DNA of 64,000 bases from Phototrophicus methaneseepsis (GTDB taxonomy: Bacteria > Chloroflexota > Anaerolineae > Aggregatilineales > Phototrophicaceae). The stretch is from contig NZ_CP062983.1 of NCBI RefSeq assembly GCF_015500095.1, positions 2,356,001 through 2,420,000 of the forward strand, written 5' to 3'. Shown piece after piece: positions 8,035 through 16,954 of this stretch (position 1 is its first letter; the number at the start of each line of letters is the position of its first letter). Under the pieces are notes generated by a model. It did no database searches. It saw only the letters and a list, made by a program, of their open reading frames with translations, and was not told the DNA's origin. Both the position numbers and the translations under genes were made by a program.

Positions 8035-8864
8035 TATGGCATATCCTCTGTTGACATGTCCTCTACTTCCGGGTCGAACAGTCGCAGCCGTTCCGGGATC
8101 GTATCGGAGATAATCATCTGTGCGACCTCTGATTCACTGACCTCTTCTTTGCGGAAGTCGCCCAATTTGCGCCCCCGGCTGATGATCGTAAAGCGGTCTG
8201 CTACGGCGTGCACCTGGCTGATGTTGTGCGTGATGAAGATCACGCTCATGCCGCGTTCTTTAGCCGCCAGGGTATAATCCAGTACTTTACGCGTTTCGCC
8301 AACGGAAAGGGCGGATGTCGGCTCATCGAGGATGAGCAGCTTCTTGCCGAAGTAAACAGCCCGCCCGATGGCGATAGACTGCCGCTCCCCGCCAGACATT
8401 GTGCCGACTTCTTCGTTTGGGTCGCGGATGTGAATGCCGACATCGGCCAGGGCTTCAATGGTGATTTCGGCCATGTGGTTCTGATCGAGGAATTGAAAGG
8501 GGCCAATATGATAGGTTGGCTCCTGCCCCAGCCAGAAGTTGCGTGCAATACTCATCAAAGGGACCAGCGCCAAATCCTGATAAACTGTTTCAATCCCCAG
8601 GTCACGGGCATCATGGGGCGATTCAATGCTGACAGGCGCTCCCTCAAAATAAATCTGGCCTTTGGTGGGCGTATGAAAGCCCGTCAGTACCTTAATCAGC
8701 GTCGATTTCCCTGCGCCATTATCCCCTAATAAGCCGACGATCTCTTGCTTATCTACATGGAAGTTGATGCCACGCAGTGCCTGCACACTACCGAAGTATT
8801 TGTGAATATCGCGCATGTCGACAAGTGGCGTATCTGTTCGGTCTGTTTCGTTCGGGCTGCTCAT
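8034..8864 (-). CDS. Sugar ABC transporter ATPase, single-domain CUT2 type
   Basis: 276 residues with one nucleotide-binding domain: Walker A GDNGAGKST (47-55), Q-loop around residue 96, signature MSGGE (156-160), Walker B LLILDE (176-181) and the H-loop in IFITHN. CUT2 (ribose/xylose-type) ATPases usually carry two such domains in about 500 residues; this one has a single domain like the FrcA type. It would power the permease encoded just upstream (8897-10927). The stop overlaps the start of the lipoprotein gene by one base. Substrate is not readable from the ATPase; the locus suggests a pentose, hexose or oligosaccharide from plant matter. Confidence 0.92.
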   Translation of the reverse strand: MSSPNETDRTDTPLVDMRDIHKYFGSVQALRGINFHVDKQEIVGLLGDNGAGKSTLIKVLTGFHTPTKGQIYFEGAPVSIESPHDARDLGIETVYQDLALVPLMSIARNFWLGQEPTYHIGPFQFLDQNHMAEITIEALADVGIHIRDPNEEVGTMSGGERQSIAIGRAVYFGKKLLILDEPTSALSVGETRKVLDYTLAAKERGMSVIFITHNISQVHAVADRFTIISRGRKLGDFRKEEVSESEVAQMIISDTIPERLRLFDPEVEDMSTEDMP

Positions 8865-8896
8865 AGGTGGTCCTTTCTGTTCCCTCTCCGATTCTC

Positions 8897-10927
8897 TTAT
8901 TTTTGTCGACCACGCACGGTGGTATTGAGCACAACGGCCACAATGATGATGACACCAACTGTGCCCTGGAACAGGCGCGAATCAATGCCGACAAGCACCA
9001 GCCCCGTCTGCAACATGCCAAAGATGAGTGCACCCAGGAACGACCCGAAAACACTGCCATAACCGCCGCTGAGCAACGCGCCGCCAATGACCGTCATTGC
9101 GATGACTTCCAGCTCCCACCCCTGGCCTTTCAGTGGGTCCACGCCGGGGTTACGGGCTGTCTCATAGATGGCGGCAATACCGGTCAGCATGGCTGTCAGG
9201 ACGAAGTTCTGCACTTTAATGCGCGCGACGTTGATACCCTGGGCGCGGGCGGCGGCTTCGTTACCACCTACCGCAAAGACGGAATTGCCGTAGGGTGTGC
9301 GCATCAGGATGACATTGAACACGAAGACGAAGATCAGCCACCAGATAATTGCCATGCGGAAGTTCGCCGCGCTTTCCGTCACGATGTGCAGCCCTAAAAA
9401 GTGTACATTGAGGTCCCAGCGCCCATTGATGAGGTCAAACCAGCCCGCCTGGACGAATTGCCCCTCTGATAGGTAATAGATGATGATTTGCAGCAACCAG
9501 AAGGCGAATATCGCTGTTGCTGCTGTTGCCAGGAAGGCGAATATCGCACGATAAATTGCCGTTGTCGTGCCGAAGTACCCGTTATCCTGGCGCATTTGCC
9601 ATACTTGCGCGGCGCGGCGCCATAAATTAGGCAAAGATCGCCATGCCAGGAACAGCGTAACTGCCATCGCAATGAGTGCCAGCAAAATCAGCACCCAGGG
9701 GGAAATATCGACGGTTGGGAATTCACTGAAGTAATCGCGGTAGCGCAAAATACGCCCGCCTGCGATGACGACCAGTGTAATCGCGCGGTAAGCAAGCAGC
9801 GTCCCTAACGTCACGATGAAAGAGGGAATGCCTGTTGTGATGAGGATGAGGCCGTTAATGAGCCCCAGAACAAAGGCCACGAACATTGCCAGCGCCGCCG
9901 CCGGGATGACATCCAGCGGACCCGTATTCATGCCTGGGATGCCTTCCGTCATGAAGGTCATGAAGGTCATGGCGACCACACCCAGTATGGAGCCGACAGA
10001 GAGGTCAAATTCGCCGGAGATCATCAAAATGGTGATGCCAATGGCGATGATGCCCCGGCTAGAGACATTCGTCAGGATGGATGCGATAGACGATTGTGTG
10101 AAAAAAAGATCAGTCGTCATCGTGAAGCCGAAGAAGATGGCGATAAAGCCGATGATGGCCCCTGCACTGGGTGATTTGGCAAGTTGCAGGCTGATCGTCT
10201 TCGTCGGGGACATAGAGACAGCTCGTCGCAGGTCATCAGAGGCTTCGACATTGGGGCGGGTCAGTAGATAGATGATGAGCCCAACTGTAAAGAGGGCGAT
10301 ACCTGGCAGCAAGCGCCATAATTCTGGGTGGCGAATATTCGCGACATCTAGCGGGAATAGTTCCACCCATTGGATAATCTGCACCAGCATCCAACCTACG
10401 CCCAGGCCGAGCAGGACGAGCCCGCTCAGTTGCAGGGTGCGCTTGTAATGATCAAAACGGCGGTTGCGGGGCAGCAAGAGCAGCACACAGCCAACAATCG
10501 CTACTAAGACGCCCAGATTCATCTGCGCCGTGGTTTCTGGCGGTGGATCGCCCCCGTTGACTTCTGCGACGAGCAGGAAGAACTTCACCACAGCCGGGAT
10601 CAAGACACTGGCAATCAACATAAAGCCGATGATCGCTGTGAGAAGGCTCATCCAGCGCGTCCAGCTTATTGCTGCGGCTTGCTGCTGCCACAGCCCCCAG
10701 GCTGTACGCAGGCACGCGATGGCATAAATCACGCTGACGATGATTGCGGCCCATTCAATCAGGTTTTTATCACTGCGGAGGATGTTGGCGCGTTCCCCCA
10801 GGGGGAGCCACCCTGTAATGATTTGTTCTGCAACGAGGATGCCAACGGCTGCTAATGCCAGCATCACAAAGGCGAAGAGCTGCGCGGTGCGCGTGCTATC
10901 TCGTTTTCCATCTAAAAACGCTTGCAT
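8897..10927 (-). CDS. Sugar ABC transporter permease (CUT2 family), unusually long
   Basis: 676 residues, twice the usual 320-350 for this family. The permease core begins near residue 255 with TTDLFFTQSSIASIL and shows the family hallmarks ISGEFDLSVGS, GLINGLLI-like, TLGTLLAYR, YAVGGNEAAAR-like (here FAVGGNEAAARAQGI) and MTVIGGALLSGGYGS. The first 230 residues add about six hydrophobic segments absent from ordinary members. A second extra stretch of about 120 residues (roughly 395-515) with two or three hydrophobic segments interrupts the core. It works with the ATPase at 8034-8864 and the binding protein at 11111-12097 to import a sugar. A 32-bp gap separates it from the ATPase gene. Confidence 0.9.
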   Translation of the reverse strand: MQAFLDGKRDSTRTAQLFAFVMLALAAVGILVAEQIITGWLPLGERANILRSDKNLIEWAAIIVSVIYAIACLRTAWGLWQQQAAAISWTRWMSLLTAIIGFMLIASVLIPAVVKFFLLVAEVNGGDPPPETTAQMNLGVLVAIVGCVLLLLPRNRRFDHYKRTLQLSGLVLLGLGVGWMLVQIIQWVELFPLDVANIRHPELWRLLPGIALFTVGLIIYLLTRPNVEASDDLRRAVSMSPTKTISLQLAKSPSAGAIIGFIAIFFGFTMTTDLFFTQSSIASILTNVSSRGIIAIGITILMISGEFDLSVGSILGVVAMTFMTFMTEGIPGMNTGPLDVIPAAALAMFVAFVLGLINGLILITTGIPSFIVTLGTLLAYRAITLVVIAGGRILRYRDYFSEFPTVDISPWVLILLALIAMAVTLFLAWRSLPNLWRRAAQVWQMRQDNGYFGTTTAIYRAIFAFLATAATAIFAFWLLQIIIYYLSEGQFVQAGWFDLINGRWDLNVHFLGLHIVTESAANFRMAIIWWLIFVFVFNVILMRTPYGNSVFAVGGNEAAARAQGINVARIKVQNFVLTAMLTGIAAIYETARNPGVDPLKGQGWELEVIAMTVIGGALLSGGYGSVFGSFLGALIFGMLQTGLVLVGIDSRLFQGTVGVIIIVAVVLNTTVRGRQK

Positions 10928-11014
10928 AATAGTCTATTCCGATTCGTCGTGTCGTTCACCATGGTGGTATGCGATCTCGTTCCCTTAAAGCGTGATCGGT
11001 ACGAGAATAGAATT

Positions 11015-11044
11015 GAGAATCAGCCAGTAGAGAATCAGCCAGTA
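11015..11044. repeat. Perfect 15-bp tandem duplication
   Basis: gagaatcagccagta occurs twice back to back (11015-11029 and 11030-11044) in the gap between the binding-protein and permease genes. It looks like a recent slippage duplication. Confidence 0.85.
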
Positions 11045-11059
11045 GCAAAAGGTAGACAA

Positions 11060-11095
11060 AAGAAAGAGGATGCATGGTTGTTCGTCCATGCATCC
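11060..11095 (-). terminator. Hairpin between binding-protein and permease genes
   Basis: ggatgcatgg (11068-11077) pairs perfectly with ccatgcatcc (11086-11095). On the minus strand it is followed by a T-rich stretch. Such a hairpin inside an ABC operon commonly lets the binding protein be made in excess over the membrane parts, by partial termination or by protecting the upstream mRNA from decay. Confidence 0.65.
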
Positions 11096-11110
11096 CCTGA
11101 TAGTGTTTTT

Positions 11111-12097
11111 TTAGCGATAACCGGCTGCGGTGAGTTCGACAATGGCATCAACGTTAGATTGGTCGATGACACCAGGACCCGTCAGGATGTCGCCACCTGG
11201 GGCCAGAGCAAACTGGCTGTTCAGGTAGAGCCACATGATCGTTTCAAACCCTTGTAGATAGGGCTGCTGATCAATCGCCTGAACGAGGTAACCTTCCTGG
11301 ATCATCTCGTAGATTTCAGCACTGGTATCATGCGTGGTGGCGAAGACATCACCCGGCATACGGCCTGATTCCTGGAAGTAAAGGTTCAGTGCGCTGGCTG
11401 GGTTGGGGCCGAGCATGAAGGCTGCATTTGTATCCTGGTTGGCGGTGAAGTAATCGCTCAGCACGCCCGCGGATTCTGTGACATCGTTGCTGATGGTCAG
11501 GCCATCAAGGGGGATGCCTGCTTCTTCAAAGACACTGCGCACGCCAGCACAACGGGCTTCCAGGCCACTATGGCCGACTTCCTGGATGGGGCAAACACCA
11601 CGTGTAATTTCTGTACCTGCTTCTGCAGCAGCATCTAGCACAGCCTGGGCGTTGGAGCGCCCGCCGAGGAATTCATTCGCACCGACGTAGAAAAGGGTGG
11701 GGAGTGCATCGGGCGTGCCTGCGTTGGGGTCCGCCGTGTTAAAGACGACGACAGGAATGCCCGCATCTGCGGCACGGTTAACCGCATCACGGATCACTTC
11801 AGGGTTAGGAACTGTGGTGCCGATGCCGTCGTTATCACGGGCAAGGGCATCGTCCCAGTAACCTGCCATATCGTCAACGCTGTCGACCGGATCTGCCAGC
11901 CATTCACAATCGGCTTCTAACAGGGCGCAAGCATCATCCATACCTTTGATGACGACGATCCAGAATGGATTGCCGACACCGCCATGGCTGACCATGCTAA
12001 AAACGAGCTGATCTTGTGCGCCAACACCGCCGATACCAGCGATGATGACACCTGTAACGAGTAATAAAATCGGGATGACTCGGAATAACGTCTTCAT
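11111..12097 (-). CDS. Sugar ABC transporter substrate-binding protein (periplasmic-binding-protein-like)
   Basis: 328 residues. The ATG at 12097 is chosen because GGAGG lies 8 bp upstream and a signal peptide follows at once (MKTLFRVIPILLLVTG..., cleavage near GVGAQ); an earlier ATG at 12157 would bury it. The mature protein has the ribose-binding-protein fold: VSHGGVGNPFW near the start, RAADAGIPVVVFNTADP in the first lobe, then TTHDTSAEIYEMIQEGYLVQAIDQQPYLQGFETI in the second. It should capture a sugar outside the membrane and pass it to the permease. There is no lipobox, so it would be a soluble or loosely held protein. Two promoter candidates lie upstream at 12234-12295. Confidence 0.92.
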   Translation of the reverse strand: MKTLFRVIPILLLVTGVIIAGIGGVGAQDQLVFSMVSHGGVGNPFWIVVIKGMDDACALLEADCEWLADPVDSVDDMAGYWDDALARDNDGIGTTVPNPEVIRDAVNRAADAGIPVVVFNTADPNAGTPDALPTLFYVGANEFLGGRSNAQAVLDAAAEAGTEITRGVCPIQEVGHSGLEARCAGVRSVFEEAGIPLDGLTISNDVTESAGVLSDYFTANQDTNAAFMLGPNPASALNLYFQESGRMPGDVFATTHDTSAEIYEMIQEGYLVQAIDQQPYLQGFETIMWLYLNSQFALAPGGDILTGPGVIDQSNVDAIVELTAAGYR

Positions 12098-12404
12098 CTG
12101 GGAACCTCCAATAACCTTATAAAATGTCTCGAGCAAGGCGCTCGTTGAGACCAACAAAAGAAATATTCGGATGGTATGGTTGAGGGTTCTTCAAAGATGG
12201 CGTCGAAGCGTCACGCACGCGTTATATTTAAATTTAGTATGTCGCATGGATGACTGTGTCAAGCGGATATTACAACGCGTCTATAAACTTGTCAATAAAT
12301 CGACATTTGTCATATTGAGATATATAACGTGAATGGACCTAGAAAGGACCGCATTTTAGAGGCGCGGTCCTCTTTAACGAATTTCACTTTGGCGTATAGA
12401 TAGC
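12098..12404 (-). promoter_or_regulatory. Control region of the ABC operon with two candidate promoters
   Basis: On the minus strand there are two perfect -35 boxes. TTGACA at 12290-12295 is followed after 17 bp by TAATAT (12267-12272); TTGACA at 12257-12262 is followed after 17 bp by TACTAA (12234-12239). An ACGCGT palindrome lies in the spacer of the first (12275-12280) and another just past the second -10 box (12217-12222), 58 bp apart, fitting paired operators of a LacI-type repressor. A two-way hairpin (12345-12352 with 12364-12371) near the other end probably terminates the FAH gene at 12405. Confidence 0.5.
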
Positions 12405-13256
12405 TTAAACAACGGTAACAGTGTTCGTCAGGGTGCCGATTGGCTCAATCGTAATTGAAACGACGTCGCCTGCTTGCAGTGTAAAATCGCTGGGTGGCAC
12501 GACGCCGGTACCCGTCAACAGGAGCGCGCCATAATCCAGCGTGTGGCTGCGACCAAGGTAACTGGCGAGTTCCGGTAGAGTACGCTTAATTTGCCCGGTG
12601 TTCGTCTCTGCCTGGAATACTACCTCGTCGCTGCGGCTGATGGTGATGGCAATGGTGACGTCCGGCCACGCATTCGCAGGGTTTAACCAGATGCGTGGGC
12701 CTAACGCGCAGGATTTATCATAAACTTTGGCCTGCGGCAGATACAGCGGATTTTCTCCTTCGATGTCCCGGCTGCTCATATCATTGCCAATCGTAAAACC
12801 AATGACCTGCATGGCGGGATTCAGCACCAGGGCAAGTTCCGGCTCTGGCACATTCCATGTCGCATCCTGGCGGATGCCTACAGCATCGCCCTGGCCCACT
12901 GCTTTATATGCCAGCGACTTAAAAAATAATTCTGGGCGCTGGGCATGATAGACTCGGGCATAAACATCCCCGCCATCCTGTGCTTCTTCCTGGCGGGCGT
13001 CTCGGCTGCGCAGATAAGTCACGCCAGAAGCCCAGATCTCCTGTGCATCCACGGGTGCTAAGAGGGCCTCCGGCGTGGGGATGGCCTCTGCTGCGCTCTG
13101 GGTCAGCGTATCGATATGCACCTGCACATCCTCTGTGCTTCCTGCCAGCCATTGGCTGAACTGGAACGAGTCTGGCAGCAGGCGCGTCTCGTCCTGTGTC
13201 TGGAGTGCCCAACGAATCGCGCCGTCATGCTGGCAGCGTAGCAAAAAATAGTCCAT
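12405..13256 (-). CDS. FAH-family enzyme, possibly 2-keto-3-deoxy sugar-acid dehydratase
   Basis: 283 residues of the fumarylacetoacetate hydrolase superfamily. The metal-binding pattern is present as EPELALVL and the later GNDMSSRDIEG, and the C-terminus carries the usual GTG...FTLQAGDVVSITIEPIGTLTN. Members acting on sugar acids include 2-keto-3-deoxy-D-xylonate/arabinonate dehydratases, which make 2-ketoglutarate semialdehyde in Weimberg-type pathways. The YjhG-type dehydratase at 14931 would supply such a substrate, so that role is favoured by context. It could instead hydrolyse a diketo acid. It is transcribed in the same direction as the ABC operon but is followed by a hairpin at 12345-12371, so it is probably a separate unit. 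Confidence 0.82.
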   Translation of the reverse strand: MDYFLLRCQHDGAIRWALQTQDETRLLPDSFQFSQWLAGSTEDVQVHIDTLTQSAAEAIPTPEALLAPVDAQEIWASGVTYLRSRDARQEEAQDGGDVYARVYHAQRPELFFKSLAYKAVGQGDAVGIRQDATWNVPEPELALVLNPAMQVIGFTIGNDMSSRDIEGENPLYLPQAKVYDKSCALGPRIWLNPANAWPDVTIAITISRSDEVVFQAETNTGQIKRTLPELASYLGRSHTLDYGALLLTGTGVVPPSDFTLQAGDVVSITIEPIGTLTNTVTVV

Positions 13257-13471
13257 AAGAAAGAGAATCCTTTATGTGTCCTTTATTTAAATCGAGTGGC
13301 TGCTATGCAGATGTGCCGGAGTTGCCATCTGTTCGCCGTGTCGGCTACAATGTCTTTGACAGTTGTCTAATGCCAGAGTTCACTATTTTAGTGTCCATAT
13401 TTTAAAGAGCGGCCCTGGCAAACGCAAAACAATGGTTTCGTGTGCATCGTCCAGAGACAACGAGGTTTAAA

Positions 13472-13843
13472 ATGGCTTTTCTTAATCGTGACTTTTTGGA
13501 AAAAGTATTCTTTGCGCTGCTGCTCGCTGGCATTACTATGGCGCTGATTGGCGGTTGGCAGTTCCTCGAAAATAATAACCAGCTCAGCCAGAACCAGGCA
13601 GAGCAAATCCACGCGAATGGCGAGACCGTGAACCCAGCTTCCACAGCAGAAGCGCGGGGCCTCGTCGCCTCTGATCTGGAACGACGGCGACTCATCGAAG
13701 CTCGTTTTAACAGTATGGTGCTGGGTGGCATTGGCCTTGTTGCTCTGTCGGTTGGCTGGTTGGGCACGGATATTGTCCGCAGTGGGCGCCGTAAACAGGA
13801 AGAAACGGCCCAGCAGCCATCAGCGACTTCTCCAACGGCCTGA
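13472..13843 (+). CDS. Small two-pass membrane protein of unknown function
   Basis: 123 residues. The ATG at 13472 is preferred over a GTG at 13442 because gagg lies 7 bp before it. Two hydrophobic segments (about residues 12-29 VFFALLLAGITMALIGGW, and about 82-100 MVLGGIGLVALSVGWLG) flank a 50-residue polar loop, and the tail is short, basic, then Ser/Thr/Pro-rich. I recognise no family. It lies alone between two FAH genes, with about 215 bp on either side and no clear operon partner. Confidence 0.65.
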   Translation: MAFLNRDFLEKVFFALLLAGITMALIGGWQFLENNNQLSQNQAEQIHANGETVNPASTAEARGLVASDLERRRLIEARFNSMVLGGIGLVALSVGWLGTDIVRSGRRKQEETAQQPSATSPTA

Positions 13844-14059
13844 GCACCTGTTTCAACGAAGCATACAGCCATTGTATATAGCCGCTCTTTGGATTGATTA
13901 CACATTATATGTCATACTTGCAAGCATCAGTAAGCCACATCATGCGGGCCTGCCAAGTAGTCACTGTGTGGTTGGTGTGGGTCTCGCTCTTTATGATACA
14001 TGACGTTTAACAATGGCTTTTATGCATAGCTGTGATGCGAATACGAGGAGACTGTTTTT

Positions 14060-14866
14060 ATGAAATGGATACGCTTTCAAGATGATGATGGCGTGTTTTT
14101 TGGTAGGGTAGAAGGGGACACTGTCAAGAAGACCGGCCTGACCTGGGAAGAGGTCCTGGCTGGGCAGCAGGGGGATGATCTGGCGACCTATTTATTTTCT
14201 GATGTCAAGCTGCTGGTCCCTGTGGAGCGTCCTTCCAAGATTGTGGCGGTTGGTCAGAATTATATGGACCACTGCCGTGAACAAAATGTTGCTCCGCCGG
14301 AACGCCCCATTTTGTTTACGAAATTCACCACAAGTTTGATTGGCCCTGGCGATGCTATCGAATGGCAGGAAGGGCTGACAGAACAGGTCGATTTTGAAGT
14401 CGAACTGGCTGTGGTAATCGGCAAGGAAGCGCGTCGCGTTAGCGAAGAAGATGCGCTGGATTATGTCTTTGGCTATACCGTCGCTAATGATGTGAGCGCG
14501 CGTGACCTGCAATATGGTGATAAGCAGTGGGTTCGCGGTAAAAGCCTGGATACATTCTGCCCGATGGGGCCATGCGTCGTCACCGCGGATGAAATCCCGG
14601 ACCCGCAGGCGCTTAACCTGAAGACCACGCTCAACGAGGCAGTCATGCAGGACAGCCACACAGGTGAGATGATCTTCAACGTTCGTCACCTGATTGCATT
14701 CTGCTCCAACGCGTTTACGCTGCTGCCCGGTGACGTTCTGCTGACAGGGACGCCCAATGGCGTTGGGAAGTTCCGCGAACCGCCTGTATTCATGCAAAAT
14801 GGCGATACGATCACGGTTGAAATTGAGGGTATTGGCTCCATCATCAACCCTGTACGCGTGGTTTAA
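14060..14866 (+). CDS. FAH-family hydrolase (2-keto-4-pentenoate hydratase/diketo-acid hydrolase type)
   Basis: 268 residues, typical of the FAHD/YcgM branch. It opens with an N-terminal substrate-recognition part, then [19 protein letters not shown], the metal ligands in [11 protein letters not shown], the [10 protein letters not shown] motif, [14 protein letters not shown], and the canonical ending [16 protein letters not shown]...[15 protein letters not shown]. Related enzymes cleave or hydrate 2-keto and 2,4-diketo acids, including L-2,4-diketo-3-deoxyrhamnonate and -fuconate hydrolases. The fucose isomerase-like and sugar-acid dehydratase genes nearby make a sugar-acid substrate likely, but the sequence does not identify it. 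Shine-Dalgarno aggag precedes the ATG. A terminator at 14879-14913 separates it from the dehydratase. Confidence 0.85.
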   Translation: MKWIRFQDDDGVFFGRVEGDTVKKTGLTWEEVLAGQQGDDLATYLFSDVKLLVPVERPSKIVAVGQNYMDHCREQNVAPPERPILFTKFTTSLIGPGDAIEWQEGLTEQVDFEVELAVVIGKEARRVSEEDALDYVFGYTVANDVSARDLQYGDKQWVRGKSLDTFCPMGPCVVTADEIPDPQALNLKTTLNEAVMQDSHTGEMIFNVRHLIAFCSNAFTLLPGDVLLTGTPNGVGKFREPPVFMQNGDTITVEIEGIGSIINPVRVV

Positions 14867-14878
14867 AACATCAAATCT

Positions 14879-14913
14879 GTGCCTGGGTGGATTGTCTGCC
14901 CAGGCACTTTTTT
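14879..14913 (+). terminator. Rho-independent terminator between FAH and dehydratase genes
   Basis: gtgcctggg (14879-14887) pairs with cccaggcac (14899-14907), followed by six T. Since the next gene starts 18 bp later on the same strand, it may act as an intergenic attenuator. Confidence 0.75.
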
Positions 14914-14930
14914 ATTTAGGAGATACTTTA

Positions 14931-16928
14931 ATGGTTACTGATGAGCACTCTAAAGACATTTATGGCGATGGTACCCTCATTCAAAAGACCCGCACCCACG
15001 GTCACGGCACAGATGGTCGTATCCCGCTGACGGAAGATTTGCTGCTGAATGCCCCTAGTGGCAATCTCTTTGCGATGACGCAAAATGTGGCGATGGGCTG
15101 GAACCCTGAAGAAGTCAATCGAGAGCAGTATGTGATCGTCAGTACACAGGGCGGCCTGCGGGCAGAAGATGGTACCGCCGTAGCGCTTGGCTATCATACC
15201 GGGCATTGGGAAATCGGCCTGCTTGTCAGGGAGGCTGCTGAGGCTATTCGTTCCCAGGATGCGATTCCGTTCGCTGTCTATTGCAGTGATCCATGTGATG
15301 GGCGTAGCCAGGGCACGACCGGCATGATGGACAGCTTACCCTATCGCAATGATGCGGCTATCGTGATGCGCCGATTGATCCGCTCATTGCCCACACGCGA
15401 TGGCGTCATGGGCGTAGCCACGTGCGATAAAGGTTTGCCCGCGACGATGATTGCTTTGGCTGGTTGTACGGCTATGCCCGGCGTCATCGTTCCGGGGGGT
15501 GTCACGCTGCCAACGCCAGAAGCAGAAGATGCCGGGTCGGTGCAAACGATCGGGGCGCGTTTTGCCCACGATATCATCAGCCTGGATTACGCCGCTGAGA
15601 TGGGCTGTAAAGCCTGTGGTTCTTCAGGCGGGGGGTGTCAATTCTTGGGTACAGCCGCCACTGCGCAAGTCGTCGCGGAAGCGTTTGGGCTCTCTTTGCC
15701 GCACAGCGCGCTTGCGCCTTCTGGTGAGCCAATCTGGCTGGATATGGCGCGACGTAGTGCGCTGGCCCTGATGAACCTGAAAGCGAAAGGCATCACCCTG
15801 GGCGATATTCTCACCCAGAAGTCGCTGGAAAATGCGATGTTGCTGCACGCGGCTTTTGGTGGCTCGACCAATCTTTTGCTGCATATCCCGGCCATTGCTT
15901 ATGCCGCTGGCCTCAAACCGCCGACTGTTGAGGATTGGAGCCGCATCAACCGGATGACGCCTCGCCTTGTCGATGCGCTGCCCAATGGACCGCGTAACCA
16001 TCCCACAGTGCAGGTTTTTATGGCGGGTGGTGTGCCAGAAGTCATGTTGCATCTGCGTGATATGGGCCTGCTGCATCTGGATGTATTGACAGTTGGCGAC
16101 GACACACTCGGTGATGTGCTCGATTGGTGGGAAAATAGCGAGCGGCGGCAATTGGCGCGGGAGCGCCTGGCCGCAGAGGATCATGTTGACCCGGCGGATG
16201 TGATCATGGATGCAGATACCGCCCGCAAAAAGGGCCTTTCCAGCACGATGTTATTTCCTACGGGCAACATCGCCCCACAGGGTGCAGTGATTAAAGCTAC
16301 CGCGATTGATCCGTCTGTGGTGGGTGCAGATAATGTCTATCGTCATCGCGGACCTGCGCGTGTTTTCACCAGTGAACATGCTGCGATTCAGGCCATTAAA
16401 GGCCTGACGGAGAACCCTGTCAGACCCAATGATGTGCTGGTCCTGGCGGGTGTTGGCCCTAGCGGCACCGGCATGGAAGAAACCTATCAGGTGACGTCAG
16501 CGCTGAAGTTCATCCCCTGGGGCAAACAGGTGCCCATTCTGACGGATGCACGCTTTTCTGGGGTATCGACAGGTGCTTGTATCGGTCATATCGGCCCTGA
16601 AGCGTTGGTTGGTGGGCCGATTGGCCGCTTACGCGATGGGGATTTGATTGAGATCGTGATTGATCGCAATGCGCTGCATGGAACGATCAACTTCCTGGGG
16701 CCAGATGGCGAAGAACAAACGCCAGAAGCCGCCCAGCGTATTTTGCTCAATCGGCCACCACACCCTGGCTTGCAGGCAAACCCGAAGCTGCCCGATGATA
16801 CGCGCTTATGGGCAGCATTACAGGCCGCGAGTGGTGGGGTCTGGGCTGGCAGTGTGTATGACGTCGATAAGATCATCACCACACTGCAAGCCGGGATGAA
16901 AGTGCTCTCAGAAGAGCGCACGATTTAA
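14931..16928 (+). CDS. YjhG/YagF-type D-xylonate (sugar-acid) dehydratase, IlvD/Edd family
   Basis: 665 residues from the ATG at 14931, which follows aggaga; a longer frame upstream would run through the terminator and the FAH gene. The start region [25 protein letters not shown]...[28 protein letters not shown] is the hallmark of the YagF/YjhG branch, which is longer than ordinary IlvD. The Fe-S cysteines appear in [23 protein letters not shown] and [14 protein letters not shown]. The enzyme dehydrates D-xylonate (or a similar aldonate) to its 2-keto-3-deoxy acid. It would feed the FAH-family enzymes at 12405 and 14060. No xylose dehydrogenase or lactonase is in view, so the aldonate may come from elsewhere. 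The end converges with the MFS gene after 26 bp. Confidence 0.92.
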   Translation: MVTDEHSKDIYGDGTLIQKTRTHGHGTDGRIPLTEDLLLNAPSGNLFAMTQNVAMGWNPEEVNREQYVIVSTQGGLRAEDGTAVALGYHTGHWEIGLLVREAAEAIRSQDAIPFAVYCSDPCDGRSQGTTGMMDSLPYRNDAAIVMRRLIRSLPTRDGVMGVATCDKGLPATMIALAGCTAMPGVIVPGGVTLPTPEAEDAGSVQTIGARFAHDIISLDYAAEMGCKACGSSGGGCQFLGTAATAQVVAEAFGLSLPHSALAPSGEPIWLDMARRSALALMNLKAKGITLGDILTQKSLENAMLLHAAFGGSTNLLLHIPAIAYAAGLKPPTVEDWSRINRMTPRLVDALPNGPRNHPTVQVFMAGGVPEVMLHLRDMGLLHLDVLTVGDDTLGDVLDWWENSERRQLARERLAAEDHVDPADVIMDADTARKKGLSSTMLFPTGNIAPQGAVIKATAIDPSVVGADNVYRHRGPARVFTSEHAAIQAIKGLTENPVRPNDVLVLAGVGPSGTGMEETYQVTSALKFIPWGKQVPILTDARFSGVSTGACIGHIGPEALVGGPIGRLRDGDLIEIVIDRNALHGTINFLGPDGEEQTPEAAQRILLNRPPHPGLQANPKLPDDTRLWAALQAASGGVWAGSVYDVDKIITTLQAGMKVLSEERTI

Positions 16929-16954
16929 CGAAAGCAATCTAACTATGAGAGGGC

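Noticed and set aside
8867-9397. Open frame on the plus strand opposite the permease gene
   Set aside because: It is a shadow of the permease on the other strand, with no start signal or family features, and a composition rich in His, Asp and Gln typical of antisense frames.
14757-14930. Longer start for the sugar-acid dehydratase, inside the FAH gene
   Set aside because: It would overlap the FAH gene and run through a terminator. The ATG at 14931 has aggaga before it and matches the family's N-terminus.
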